Positions 9,075-17,763 are shown, counted from the stretch's first letter. The stretch: 64,000 bases of DNA from CAG-411 sp963643465 (GCA_963643465.1 CAVIJT010000004.1:124001-188000), one strand, 5' to 3'. A program made the numbers and translations. Notes: generated from the sequence alone by a model not told the origin.

Positions 9075-9641
9075 ATGCGAGTGATAGCAGGAACTGCCAG
9101 AAGGACGCAATTAAAGACACCAGCTGGTATGGAGACAAGACCAACCACAGACCGTATCAAAGAAACTTTGTTTAATATGTTACAGCCATATTTGTGTGAT
9201 TGCCGTTTTCTGGATTTATTTAGTGGAAGCGGTGGCATAGGAATTGAAGCGTTGAGTCGTGGTGCGGAACATGCAGTGTTTATGGAGACGGGAGATGAAC
9301 CCGTTCGCTGCATTAAAGAGAATCTTCGCAATACCAGATTGGACTCCAAGGCAGAAGTGATGAAGATGGATGTAATTTCAGGAGTAAGACAACTTCATCA
9401 AAGAGGAGAGCAATTTGATATTATATTTATGGATCCTCCTTACAAATGTCAATGGGAGCAAAAGGTATTAGAAGAGATTAAGAGTTTAAATATTGCGCAT
9501 GAAGATACGATGATTATATTTGAAGCATCGTTAGATACGGATATATCTTATCTGTCAAATTTGGGTTATACCATACATAAGATAAAAAAGTATAAGACGA
9601 ATATGCATGTGCTTTTATTTTTACTGGATAGCCAGCAATAA
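9075..9641 (+). CDS. rsmD: 16S rRNA (guanine966-N2)-methyltransferase RsmD
   Basis: The enzyme transfers a methyl group from S-adenosylmethionine to the N2 of G966 in 16S rRNA during small-subunit assembly. At 188 residues it has the normal size. The SAM site LDLFSGSGGIGIEALSRGA follows the TRPTTDRIKETLFNML segment typical of RsmD, and the catalytic motif DPPY appears as FMDPPY near residue 122. The ATG at 9075 gives the standard MRVIAG start with GGAAG just upstream; a TTG three codons earlier is less likely. Position next to coaD and close to ylbJ repeats the ylbH-ylbI(coaD)-ylbJ order of Bacillus. Confidence 0.92.
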   Translation: MRVIAGTARRTQLKTPAGMETRPTTDRIKETLFNMLQPYLCDCRFLDLFSGSGGIGIEALSRGAEHAVFMETGDEPVRCIKENLRNTRLDSKAEVMKMDVISGVRQLHQRGEQFDIIFMDPPYKCQWEQKVLEEIKSLNIAHEDTMIIFEASLDTDISYLSNLGYTIHKIKKYKTNMHVLLFLLDSQQ

Positions 9642-9676
9642 GCGATGAAATAAGATATTAATTGGAGGGACATCCA

Positions 9677-10165
9677 GTGAGAGTCGGAATTTATCCCGGA
9701 AGTTTTGATCCGGTTACATTAGGACATTTGGATATTATCAGACGTTCCGCTAAGATGGTGGACAAGCTGATTATTGGAGTGTTAAACAACAGCAAGAAGA
9801 CACCAGTGTTTACCGCATTAGAGCGTAAGCAGATGATTGAGATGGTGACAAAAGATATTCCCAATGTGGAAGTAGAGGTTTTTGAAGGATTGTTGGTTGA
9901 TTTTGCTAAGATTCGGAAAGCAGATATTATTTTTCGAGGATTGCGTGCGGTGTCTGATTTTGAATATGAACTTCAGATGGCACAGCTAAATCGTAATTTA
10001 AGTCCCCAAGTAGATACTGTGTTTTTGGCAACTAGCGTGGAATACGCATATTTGAGTTCCAGCTCAGTGAGGGAGATTGCTTCTTACAAAGGAAATATAT
10101 CATCTATGGTTCCAGAGGAAGTATTAGAACAGATAGAAGAAAAATTTAAAGAAAGAAATAAATAA
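9677..10165 (+). CDS. coaD: phosphopantetheine adenylyltransferase
   Basis: CoaD joins ATP and 4'-phosphopantetheine to give dephospho-CoA, the penultimate step of CoA synthesis. The 162-residue protein is complete. The nucleotidyltransferase site YPGSFDPVTLGH starts at residue 5, and the second signature YLSSSSVREIA lies near residue 125. A GTG start at 9677 is chosen because GGAGGG (9664-9669) sits 7 bases upstream; starting earlier would put the codon before the ribosome site. It follows rsmD by 35 bases. CoA supply is fitting in a cell whose main energy pathway runs on acyl-CoAs. Confidence 0.95.
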   Translation: MRVGIYPGSFDPVTLGHLDIIRRSAKMVDKLIIGVLNNSKKTPVFTALERKQMIEMVTKDIPNVEVEVFEGLLVDFAKIRKADIIFRGLRAVSDFEYELQMAQLNRNLSPQVDTVFLATSVEYAYLSSSSVREIASYKGNISSMVPEEVLEQIEEKFKERNK

Positions 10166-10275
10166 TGCGGGGAGCAGGTACAATGAAAAATAAGATTTAG
10201 ATAATTGGGGAGACCGATTGGTTGTTTCGTATTTGTTGTACTGGTATTGACGGAAGAAAGAGGAGTGTTTAAGAA

Positions 10276-10941
10276 ATGGCAATGAGCAGAATAGAGGAGT
10301 TAATCGAGGATATTTTTGAATTTGTAGAGGAGTGTAAGATGCAACCACTTTCCTCAACAAAAGTGATTGTTCCTAAAGATGAATTATATGATTTATTAGA
10401 TGAATTGCGTTTGCGTACACCAGATGAAATAAAGCGTTATCAGAAGATGATTGAGAATAAAGATGCTATTTTGGCAGATGCGGAAGATAAAGCAAATGCC
10501 ATGTTATCCGAGGCGCAGGACAAAATGGACGCATTAGTGGACGAGCATGAGATTATGCAGCAGGCATACGCTCAGGCAGATGCGATTGTGCAGGAGGCAG
10601 CAGAGCATGCGCAGGCAATTTTAGATGCAGCAGAGCAGGATGCCCATGCTATTCGTACAGGTGCCATTGGATATACTTCTGATATGCTTGCAGGCCTTGA
10701 GAATATTATGGATCGTGCTTATGCAGATTGTAAGGGTAAATATGAAAGTCTTATGAGTAGTATGCAGGAACATATGGAAATTGTTCGAGCAAATCATAGA
10801 GAACTTAGTGGAGCGCCAGAGCCTGAGGAGGTACAGGCAGAGGAGCCAAAAGCAGTTGAGGAAGAAGTAGCAGAGGAACCTCAAAAAGTAGTAAAACATC
10901 AGGGCATTATTGATGATTATGCACTATCTGAAGAATATTAA
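10276..10941 (+). CDS. coiled-coil protein of unknown function
   Basis: I cannot name this 221-residue cytoplasmic protein. Residues about 1-50 are a helical head. Residues 60-130 form an Ala/Glu/Asp/Gln-rich coiled coil (repeats such as ADAEDKANAMLSEAQDKMDA) similar in composition to the b/H stator subunits of rotary ATPases and to DivIVA-type scaffolds. The tail from 180 is acidic with Glu-Pro repeats. There is no membrane segment, which argues against a true ATPase b subunit. AGGAG lies 10 bases before the ATG. It follows coaD by 110 bases, and its last 18 bases overlap the end of the opposed ylbJ gene. Confidence 0.6.
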   Translation: MAMSRIEELIEDIFEFVEECKMQPLSSTKVIVPKDELYDLLDELRLRTPDEIKRYQKMIENKDAILADAEDKANAMLSEAQDKMDALVDEHEIMQQAYAQADAIVQEAAEHAQAILDAAEQDAHAIRTGAIGYTSDMLAGLENIMDRAYADCKGKYESLMSSMQEHMEIVRANHRELSGAPEPEEVQAEEPKAVEEEVAEEPQKVVKHQGIIDDYALSEEY

Positions 10942-11874
10942 GAGTGCATAAGTACCTAGTAAAACAACTGTTGTTTGAAATATTTTTGCAATTATATATA
11001 ATTTCATGGATAATCCTGATTCTGCAATGACGCTTTGAGTTTGGAGAAGGCTAGATATGCCACCAGATGTTGCGCTTGCAAGAGACAGGATTATTTTGGT
11101 ATGTAAGGTTAAGTCCGATTCACCAATTTGGCTGATAGCAGTAGTCATTTCAGTGGCTGCAAGGAGAAAATAGCGTGTGTGTTGTATTTGCTCTGGCAGT
11201 TGAGATAAAAAGGAGGCAACGATGGATAAAAGTATAACGTATCCCCCGATTTTTGTGACTGTCAAAAAGCTATTAATAATGGAATGGTCCAGAATAGTGG
11301 CAGCGTGAGATTTGCTTTCTTTTTCCTTTGATGCTGGTGAGGGTGTTTCAGTATAAAAAGAGAATTTTTTTCCAGTAAAAAAAAATCTGGAAACAATACT
11401 GCAAATCAGAGAGGAAAGCAGTATAATAAAGTAAAGTGGATATTGTAAGGTTTTACATTGCAGACATTGGGATGCCATATATACAATTAAAAACATAGGG
11501 CTTGCGTTGTTGACAAAGGAAAGAAGATATTGCCCTTCCTGCAAAGAAATTTGTCCTTGTTTTACTAAATCTGCACAAGTTTTGGCACCTACTGGAAATC
11601 CACTGATAACACCAATTAGAATAGGAAAACAACCGTTTTTGCTGACACCGAACAAAGGTCCAAATAGTGGATAAATCAACTCCGATAAATAAGGAAGTAA
11701 CCCGGCTTCCAGAACGATGTTTGATAGGAGCAGAAAAGGAAGCAGAGAGGGAATGACTGTATTTATCCATAGAGTAATGCCTGATTTTGCACCTGAAAAG
11801 CAGAGAGAGGGGCAGAAAAAGAAAATAAGCATTACACCCAAAAAAAGAACAGAACAGTGTTTTTTTGTATTCAT
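10924..11874 (-). CDS. ylbJ: YlbJ-like sporulation integral membrane protein
   Basis: This 316-residue polytopic membrane protein carries nucleoside-recognition (Gate) type segments and matches YlbJ. In Bacillus subtilis YlbJ is made in the mother cell under sigma-E and is needed for heat-resistant spores. Visible features are about eight hydrophobic helices, the segment GVISGFPVGAKTCADLVKQG near residue 90, and NNASPMF near 122, which are hallmarks of the family. In Bacillus it is next to coaD, as here, although here it is inverted. Its stop codon lies inside the preceding plus-strand gene, an 18-base tail-to-tail overlap. It is evidence that the organism sporulates. Confidence 0.85.
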   Translation of the reverse strand: MNTKKHCSVLFLGVMLIFFFCPSLCFSGAKSGITLWINTVIPSLLPFLLLSNIVLEAGLLPYLSELIYPLFGPLFGVSKNGCFPILIGVISGFPVGAKTCADLVKQGQISLQEGQYLLSFVNNASPMFLIVYMASQCLQCKTLQYPLYFIILLSSLICSIVSRFFFTGKKFSFYTETPSPASKEKESKSHAATILDHSIINSFLTVTKIGGYVILLSIVASFLSQLPEQIQHTRYFLLAATEMTTAISQIGESDLTLHTKIILSLASATSGGISSLLQTQSVIAESGLSMKLYIIAKIFQTTVVLLGTYALLIFFR

Positions 11875-11944
11875 AATACCGTCCGAATGTGTTGGTTGTT
11901 ATAGTTTATGTGAAAAAATAGAAAATAATACAGGGGGGATTTGT

Positions 11945-12646
11945 ATGCAGAAGTTGTGGTTTCCAGATTTTCTACGAGAGGTTAGTATGTACTCCATTGT
12001 GCTTCGGGTTATATGTTGCATTGTATGCGGAGGTATAGTGGGAATAGAAAGGGAATGGCGGCACCGTACAGCAGGGTTTAAGACCCATATTTTAGTTTGT
12101 CTTGGTTCTTGCATTTGCATGATAACCGGTCAATATGTCTGCTCCTATTTTGGACTTACGTCCATAGATCCTACTCGTATTGGGGCACAGGTAGTGAGTG
12201 GGATTGGATTTCTTGGAGTGGGAACCATTATTGTGACAAAAGACAATAAAGTAAAAGGATTAAGTACGGCAGCAGGACTTTGGGTGTCTGCTTGTATTGG
12301 TCTTGCTATAGGAATTGGATTTTATGAAATTGCACTGATTGCTACCATATGTGTCGTGGCGCTATTTTTAGTGGTAAAACATTTGAAGAAATTTGGTTTC
12401 ATGAATGAAGGAAGAAAAGTTTTATATTTAGAATTGGAAGATATTACTAATGTAAAAGAGTTGTCTTTATTACTTAAAAAGCATGAATGCAGTATTTTTC
12501 GGTTTGATGTACAACAATCAAATTTAGGACCATATAGTGCCTTTTTGGGAATTGATGGTTCCGAGAAAGACCTTGATCATATAGCTGAAATGATTGGTGA
12601 ACAGCCATATGTGATTGGCTTTATTGATATGGAAAATATAGAATGA
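11945..12646 (+). CDS. MgtC/SapB family membrane protein
   Basis: The 233-residue protein has an N-terminal membrane domain of about five helices with the family signature GGIVGIEREWRHRTAGFKTH (residues about 28-47). Also present are RIGAQVVSGIGFLGVGTII and KGLSTAAGLWVSACIGLAIG. A soluble domain of about 80 residues (from KVLYLELED) resembles an ACT-like fold. MgtC proteins are linked to magnesium limitation and virulence in enterics; in Firmicutes the role of these YhiD/SapB relatives is unclear. An in-frame start far upstream at 11717 would overlap ylbJ, so ATG 11945 with a G-rich Shine-Dalgarno is chosen. It is divergent from ylbJ and 16 bases upstream of hydF. Confidence 0.82.
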   Translation: MQKLWFPDFLREVSMYSIVLRVICCIVCGGIVGIEREWRHRTAGFKTHILVCLGSCICMITGQYVCSYFGLTSIDPTRIGAQVVSGIGFLGVGTIIVTKDNKVKGLSTAAGLWVSACIGLAIGIGFYEIALIATICVVALFLVVKHLKKFGFMNEGRKVLYLELEDITNVKELSLLLKKHECSIFRFDVQQSNLGPYSAFLGIDGSEKDLDHIAEMIGEQPYVIGFIDMENIE

Positions 12647-12662
12647 GAAAGAAGGAAATGGC

Positions 12663-13850
12663 ATGGGGATGAATGATACTCCAAAGGGAGAACGGTTGCA
12701 TATTGCTTTGTTTGGAAAGAGAAATGCAGGAAAATCCAGTCTCATTAATGGTATGACCGGGCAAAGCCTTTCTATTGTATCTGAAGTGAAGGGAACAACT
12801 ACAGATCCAGTAAGTAAAGCTATGGAGATTTTACCGATCGGTCCGGTCATGCTTATAGACACGCCGGGATTGGATGATGAAGGCGAATTAGGCGAACTGC
12901 GTATCAAGAAAGCAAAAGAAGTGCTTCGTAAGACGGATATGGTGCTTTTAGTTGTGGATGCAACAGATTGTGAAGATTTGTCTTTGGAACGTCAGCTTGC
13001 AGAAGAGTTAGAACAAAGAAAAGTGCCTTATCTCTGGGTGTATAATAAATCAGATCTGATTTCCAAAAAGGATTGCAAAGAAAATGAAATATATGTCAGT
13101 GCTGTTCGGGGAGACGGTATTTTAGCGTTAAAAGAAAAACTTCCGCAATTGCTGCCAAAGGAAACCGAAAGACCGTTGGTACGTGATTTGATTGACGAGG
13201 GGGATTTGGTAATATTAGTCATTCCTATTGACAAGGCAGCTCCCAAAGGAAGACTTATTCTTCCTCAACAGCAAACCATTCGGGATATTTTAGAAAAAGG
13301 CGGGATTCCTGTAGTTGTACGAAATACAGAACTGCAACAGGTATTTGGAAAATTGAACCAGAAACCTAAGATGGTGATTACCGATTCTCAAGCCTTTGAG
13401 GAAGTGGCAAAAGTGACTCCGGAGGATATTCCGTTGACATCTTTTTCTATATTGATGGCAAGATATAAAGGAAATTTAGCTTTTCTTGCAAAAAATGCAG
13501 GAAAGATAGAAGAGTTGCAAGATGGAGATAAGATTCTTGTGTCAGAGGGTTGCACACATCATAGGCAATGTGGGGATATTGGAACGGTGAAGATTCCCCA
13601 TTGGATGCGGCAATATACAGGGAAAGAACTGATTTTTGAAACATCCAGTGGCGGTGAATTTCCGGAGGATTTGTCAAGTTATGCTATGGTGGTGCATTGT
13701 GGTGCCTGCATGTTGAATGCAAAAGAAATGAAATACCGAATGCAGGAAGCTAGGATACAGAATGTACCTATTGTCAATTATGGAATTCTTATTGCTTATA
13801 TGAAAGGAATTGTAAAAAGAAGTTTGGCGTTGTTTCCGGATATGGATTGA
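12663..13850 (+). CDS. hydF: [FeFe]-hydrogenase H-cluster maturation GTPase HydF
   Basis: HydF is the scaffold GTPase on which HydE and HydG products form the 2Fe subcluster that is loaded into [FeFe]-hydrogenase. The 395-residue protein shows an N-terminal GTPase domain with P-loop GKRNAGKSS, GTTTDP and DTPG motifs and NKSD. It ends in the Fe-S region with CTHHRQCGD near residue 297 and HCGACMLN near 346, giving the CxH...HCxxC cluster ligands. Presence of HydF implies that hydrogen evolution is used to dispose of electrons, although hydE, hydG and hydA are not in this window. The start could also be the ATG two codons later (12669). Confidence 0.95.
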   Translation: MGMNDTPKGERLHIALFGKRNAGKSSLINGMTGQSLSIVSEVKGTTTDPVSKAMEILPIGPVMLIDTPGLDDEGELGELRIKKAKEVLRKTDMVLLVVDATDCEDLSLERQLAEELEQRKVPYLWVYNKSDLISKKDCKENEIYVSAVRGDGILALKEKLPQLLPKETERPLVRDLIDEGDLVILVIPIDKAAPKGRLILPQQQTIRDILEKGGIPVVVRNTELQQVFGKLNQKPKMVITDSQAFEEVAKVTPEDIPLTSFSILMARYKGNLAFLAKNAGKIEELQDGDKILVSEGCTHHRQCGDIGTVKIPHWMRQYTGKELIFETSSGGEFPEDLSSYAMVVHCGACMLNAKEMKYRMQEARIQNVPIVNYGILIAYMKGIVKRSLALFPDMD

Positions 13851-13900
13851 TGCCCAGTGAATGATATTTGCAATAAATAAGATGGAATAGAGGAGACTTT

Positions 13901-14410
13901 ATGTTTAGTATGTTTTTTCCTGATGAGATTCAGGCTTCTACTTATGATATAAACTTTGAAACTTTATATGAACAGGGAATACGTGGTGTACTATTTGATA
14001 TAGACAATACGTTGGTAGAACATGGGGCAGATGCAACGGAACGAGCAGTTGCATTGTTTCAGAGACTAGATAAGATTGGAATAAAGAGTTGTCTCATTTC
14101 TAATAATAAAGAAGAACGAGTGCTGCGTTTTAATAAAGAAATTGGAACAAAGTATATTTATGATGCACACAAGCCTTCTGGAAAAAATTATCGAAAAGCT
14201 ATGGAACTTATGGGAACGGATTTGTCGAATACTATTTTTGTGGGAGACCAGTTGTTTACAGATGTCTATGGAGCCAAAAGAATCGGTATGCGAAATATTT
14301 TAGTGCGTCCTATTGATCCCAAGGAAGAGATACAGATTGTATTAAAGCGTTATTTGGAAAAGATTGTGTTGCATTTTTACGAAAAGGAGAAAAAACGGCA
14401 TGAACAATAA
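13901..14410 (+). CDS. yqeG: YqeG family HAD IIIA-type phosphatase
   Basis: The 169-residue HAD-superfamily protein shows motif I FDIDNTLVEHG near residue 32, motif II LISNNKEER near 67, and motifs III/IV KPSGKNYRKAME and VGDQLFTDVYG (about 100-125). YqeG proteins are small cytoplasmic phosphatases often linked to yqeH and shikimate genes; the physiological substrate is not settled. The ATG has AGAGGAG 9 bases upstream. Its last 11 bases overlap aroK, so translation is likely coupled. It begins a tight run of yqeG, aroK, peptidase and, after a gap, efp. Confidence 0.88.
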   Translation: MFSMFFPDEIQASTYDINFETLYEQGIRGVLFDIDNTLVEHGADATERAVALFQRLDKIGIKSCLISNNKEERVLRFNKEIGTKYIYDAHKPSGKNYRKAMELMGTDLSNTIFVGDQLFTDVYGAKRIGMRNILVRPIDPKEEIQIVLKRYLEKIVLHFYEKEKKRHEQ

Positions 14411-14960
14411 TATTGTATTGATTGGATTTATGGGATGTGGGAAAACTACTGTGGGACAAGCTCTGGCAGAACAATTGTCCTATGCCTTTCTGGATACGGA
14501 TTTGTATATTGAAGAAAAAGAAGGAATGGCAATTTGTGAGATTTTTAAGGAAAAGGGCGAAGGTTATTTTCGGAATTTAGAAACGAGTAGCCTTGAGGAA
14601 TTGGTGGAACAAACAAAGGAAACCATTGTATCAAGTGGTGGTGGTTTGCCTTTAAGACCGGAAAATGCAAAATTATTACAAAAACTCGGATTTGTCATCT
14701 ATTTAAAAGTGGAAAAAGAAACTGTGCTTGAACGTTTGCAGGGAGATACCACAAGACCATTGTTACAGTGTGAGGATCCGGCAAAAAAGGTTGAAGAATT
14801 GTTAGAATATCGCAATCCTATTTATGAAGTAGGAGCGCATTTGGTAGTATCTGTAGATAAAAAAAGCGTAGAAGAGATTGCAGAGGAAATTGTGCGTAAT
14901 TATCATATTATGATGGGAAAGAAGGACGAAACATGTATACAGAGCCATATGAACGAGTAG
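14400..14960 (+). CDS. aroK: shikimate kinase
   Basis: Shikimate kinase phosphorylates the 3-hydroxyl of shikimate with ATP in chorismate synthesis. The 186-residue protein shows Walker A GFMGCGKTTVG near residue 8, the shikimate-binding DTD near 32, GEGYFR near 54, SSGGG near 77, and the lid arginine in TTRPLL near 117. The start ATG 14400 lies inside the yqeG tail with GGAG upstream. The gene also overlaps the start of the following peptidase by 28 bases. Another shikimate-pathway gene, aroE, lies 1.9 kb further on the opposite strand. Confidence 0.92.
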   Translation: MNNNIVLIGFMGCGKTTVGQALAEQLSYAFLDTDLYIEEKEGMAICEIFKEKGEGYFRNLETSSLEELVEQTKETIVSSGGGLPLRPENAKLLQKLGFVIYLKVEKETVLERLQGDTTRPLLQCEDPAKKVEELLEYRNPIYEVGAHLVVSVDKKSVEEIAEEIVRNYHIMMGKKDETCIQSHMNE

Positions 14961-16003
14961 TTGGAATTTTAGAAGAAAAGCAAGTGGATGCGATTATTGT
15001 TTCTAATGGATATAATATGCGGTATATCAGTGGCTTTTCGGGGGCAACAGGATATTTATATCTTTCAAGAAATAAAAAAGTGGTTCTTACGGATTCTAGA
15101 TATACCATTCAGGCAAAAGAGGAAGCAAAAGGGTTTCAGGTATATGAGATTCAGAAAAAATATACGGATTTATTAAGAGAGATTATGAAGGAAGATGGTG
15201 CCACGAAGATTGCCATTGAGGGCAAAGATTTTTTGTGCTATGACTTAGAAGTTTGGAAAAAAGAGTTGGATTTTGTTACTTGGACCATGCTTGGAGAAGA
15301 GTTGTCGATGCTTCGTGCCATAAAGCGTCCAGAGGAACTTATGAAAATAAAGAAGGCAGAAGAAATTGGTGATATTGCCTTTTCTAAGATTTTGGATATT
15401 ATAAAACCAGGAATCACAGAATTAGAAGTGGCTGCATATTTAGAATTTTATATGAAACAAAACGGAGCGGAGGGGCTTAGTTTTGATACGATTGTGGCTT
15501 CTGGTGTGAATTCATCAAAACCACATGCTGTTCCAGGCAGGAAAAAAATTGAAAAAGGTGATTTTGTCACTATGGATTTTGGGTGCATCTATGAGGGATA
15601 TTGTTCGGATATGACAAGAACTATCGTAGTGGGAAAAGCTACGGAGGAGCAGAAAAAAGTGTACCAGACAGTATTGGATGCACAAATGGCTGCATTATCC
15701 TATATAAAAGCGGGATATAAAGGTTCTGCCATTGATAAAGTGGCAAGAGATGTGATTGAAAAAGCTGGATATGGTGCATGTTTTGGACATGGGCTTGGTC
15801 ATAGTGTAGGGTTGTTTATTCATGAAAATCCAAGATTATCTCCTTCGGAAGAACGTATCATTTTGGCAAACGTGACAGAAACTGTAGAACCGGGAATTTA
15901 TATTGAAAATTTTGGTGGTGTGCGCATTGAAGATTTGGTTGTTGTAACGGAAAATGGATGCGAAAATTATACCAATTCACCGAAAGAGTTAATTGAATTA
16001 TAA
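14933..16003 (+). CDS. pepP: Xaa-Pro aminopeptidase (M24 family)
   Basis: The protein (356 residues) is a two-domain M24 metallopeptidase that removes N-terminal residues preceding proline. An N-terminal creatinase-like domain (1-120) precedes the pita-bread catalytic domain. Two-metal ligands can be seen: Asp in TMDFG near residue 213, Asp in SDMTRT near 224, His in FGHGLGHSVG near 286, and Glu in VEPGIYIENFGG and GVRIEDLVVV near the end. The start is the ATG inside aroK preceded by AAGGAC. Its place just before efp corresponds to yqhT-efp of Bacillus. Confidence 0.9.
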   Translation: MYTEPYERVVGILEEKQVDAIIVSNGYNMRYISGFSGATGYLYLSRNKKVVLTDSRYTIQAKEEAKGFQVYEIQKKYTDLLREIMKEDGATKIAIEGKDFLCYDLEVWKKELDFVTWTMLGEELSMLRAIKRPEELMKIKKAEEIGDIAFSKILDIIKPGITELEVAAYLEFYMKQNGAEGLSFDTIVASGVNSSKPHAVPGRKKIEKGDFVTMDFGCIYEGYCSDMTRTIVVGKATEEQKKVYQTVLDAQMAALSYIKAGYKGSAIDKVARDVIEKAGYGACFGHGLGHSVGLFIHENPRLSPSEERIILANVTETVEPGIYIENFGGVRIEDLVVVTENGCENYTNSPKELIEL

Positions 16004-16037
16004 AAATGGGGAACTGCTCAGAAAACGAAAAAAATAG

Positions 16038-16064
16038 TTGAAAAATGATACAATCTATTATAAA
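16038..16064 (+). promoter_or_regulatory. probable promoter region before efp
   Basis: The 179-base gap before efp is AT-rich and holds promoter-like elements: TTGAAA at 16038-16043, an extended -10 TGATACAAT ending at 16054, and TATAAA at 16059-16064. Which -10 box is used cannot be decided by eye. The remaining leader of about 115 bases shows no clear structure. Confidence 0.4.
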
Positions 16065-16182
16065 CTATTTAAAGCAGTGTGTTTCGAAAAAGATACATAC
16101 GTTTTATGCTTTCGTGAAGAAAACAGTTCTTTACTTTGAAGCAAAATAAAGACAAAGATAATAATTAAGGAGGATTTATAAT

Positions 16183-16740
16183 ATGATTTCAGCAGGTGAT
16201 TTTAGAAATGGTATGACAATCGAGTATGATTCAAATATCTATCAGATTATCGAATTCCAGCATGTAAAACCAGGAAAGGGTGCTGCGTTTGTTCGTACTA
16301 AATTAAAGAACATTAAGAACGGTGGAGTAGTAGAAAAGACATTCCGTCCAACAGAGAAATGTCCTCAGGCTCATATCGAGAAGAGAGACATGCAGTATTT
16401 ATATGCAGATGGTGATTCTTATAACTTCATGGACGTTGAGACTTACGATCAGTTCGCATTAACAGCAGACCAGATTGGTGACTCACTTAAGTTCGTAAAA
16501 GAGAACGAGATGGTTAAGATGCTTTCTCACAATGGTGATATTTTCGCAATCGAGCCACCTATGTTCGTTGAATTACAGATTACAGAGACAGAGCCTGGAT
16601 TTAAGGGTGATACAGCAACAGGTGCAAACAAGCCTGCTACTGTTGAGACAGGAGCTACAGTAAACGTTCCTTTATTTGTTGAGACAGGTGATGTAATCAG
16701 TATTGATACACGTACTGGAGAATATTTAAAGAGAATCTAG
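16183..16740 (+). CDS. efp: elongation factor P
   Basis: EF-P binds between the P and E sites of the ribosome and relieves stalling at polyproline stretches. The 185-residue protein has the three beta-barrel domains of the family. The loop KPGKGAAFVRT places the tip lysine at residue 32, the residue that is modified in Bacillus. The C-terminal signature region TVNVPLFVETGDVISIDTRT is intact. AAGGAGG lies 10 bases before the ATG. Codon use (many AAG, GTT and TTC codons) looks richer in preferred codons than in neighbouring genes, as expected of a highly expressed gene. A terminator follows 20 bases after the stop. Confidence 0.96.
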   Translation: MISAGDFRNGMTIEYDSNIYQIIEFQHVKPGKGAAFVRTKLKNIKNGGVVEKTFRPTEKCPQAHIEKRDMQYLYADGDSYNFMDVETYDQFALTADQIGDSLKFVKENEMVKMLSHNGDIFAIEPPMFVELQITETEPGFKGDTATGANKPATVETGATVNVPLFVETGDVISIDTRTGEYLKRI

Positions 16741-16760
16741 AAAACAGATTCTATAAAAGA

Positions 16761-16790
16761 AGTCCCTCACTTTTTAGTGGGGGACTTTTT
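16761..16790 (+). terminator. intrinsic terminator of efp
   Basis: Arms AGTCCCTCAC (16761-16770) and GTGGGGGACT (16777-16786), with one G-U pair and loop TTTTTA, are followed by T residues. A family B repeat starts immediately downstream. Confidence 0.88.
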
Positions 16791-16793
16791 GGT

Positions 16794-16845
16794 GCAAAAG
16801 CCCAGCAAGCGCAATCATGCTTGCATGAAATTGTATTTGCTGGGC
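16794..16845. repeat. dispersed repeat family B, copy 1
   Basis: It begins GCAAAAGCCCAGCAAGC and continues with AATCATGCTTGCATGAAA. Outer arms GCCCAGCAA (16800-16808) and TTGCTGGGC (16837-16845) are a perfect inverted repeat, and the inner GCAAGC/GCTTGC also pair. Related copies lie at 36415 and 50795. It starts 4 bases after the efp terminator T-tract. Confidence 0.7.
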
Positions 16846-16855
16846 GTAAGAATCA

Positions 16856-17725
16856 TTATCGGTCAAAATATTTCTTTTTAATAATTTCTACTGGCATTTC
16901 TTTTCCGGTCCATATTTTAAATGCCTCTGCACCTTGATACAATAACATATATAAACCGTTAAATGTACGGCAACCAGCGGCTTTTGCCTGTTTCATAAGC
17001 AGGGTTTCCTCTGGATTATAAATCACATCGGATACAATCAAATCCTCGTGGAACATGGATGTGTCTGTTAGAATAGTAGCATCGGTATTTGGTGCCATGC
17101 CTACAGAGGTTCCGTTTGTTAAAATGTGACTTTCTTGTAAACAGTTTCGAAGCATAGTTTCGTCTGCTAAATCATAGAGAGTAACGTTACAGTTGGTTTC
17201 TCGGTTTAGTTTGTCGATAAACGGAATCGCTTTATCAAAAGAAGCGCTTTTTCGGTTAAATACATGGATATTCTTTACGCCATCTAACGCCGCCTGAGCA
17301 AGAATCGCAGTGGCAGCACCTCCTACACCAAACAGAGTCATGGTCTTTCCTATAATATCAAAACCAGCAGCTTTTACGGACTGCATATATCCAATGCCGT
17401 CTGTGTTATGACCGGTGAGAACACCGTTATCATTGACTACAGTATTTACTGCACCAATCAATTTGGCGGCATCCGACATATGATCCACATATTCACAGAC
17501 AAGCGTTTTATGTGGCATCGTACAGTTGAAGCCGCGACAATTCATAGTTTTTAGTCCTTCTACAGCTATTTTTAAATGGTCTAAATCTACATCAAATGCC
17601 AAATAGGCATAGTCTAATCCTAATAGGCGAAAGGATTCGTTGTGCATCATAGGGGAAATGCTGTGGGCCACAGGACTTCCAAGTAATGCGGTCAGGACAG
17701 TATGTCCGGTTATTTCTTCTCTCAT
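16856..17725 (-). CDS. aroE: shikimate dehydrogenase
   Basis: AroE reduces 3-dehydroshikimate with NADPH to shikimate, the step before the shikimate kinase encoded nearby. The 289-residue protein has the substrate motif SISPMMHN near residue 24, the catalytic lysine in MPHKTL near 69, NTDGIGY near 93, and the nucleotide loop FGVGGAATAI near 134. Some family members also act on quinate. ATG 17725 is chosen because GGGAGG lies 8 bases upstream; an in-frame ATG at 17809 is upstream of the likely promoter. The gene is inverted between efp and the spoIIIA operon, which in Bacillus are close neighbours on one strand. Confidence 0.93.
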   Translation of the reverse strand: MREEITGHTVLTALLGSPVAHSISPMMHNESFRLLGLDYAYLAFDVDLDHLKIAVEGLKTMNCRGFNCTMPHKTLVCEYVDHMSDAAKLIGAVNTVVNDNGVLTGHNTDGIGYMQSVKAAGFDIIGKTMTLFGVGGAATAILAQAALDGVKNIHVFNRKSASFDKAIPFIDKLNRETNCNVTLYDLADETMLRNCLQESHILTNGTSVGMAPNTDATILTDTSMFHEDLIVSDVIYNPEETLLMKQAKAAGCRTFNGLYMLLYQGAEAFKIWTGKEMPVEIIKKKYFDR

Positions 17726-17763
17726 ATGAAAAACCTCCCTAAAAAACATATTACAATTATGAT

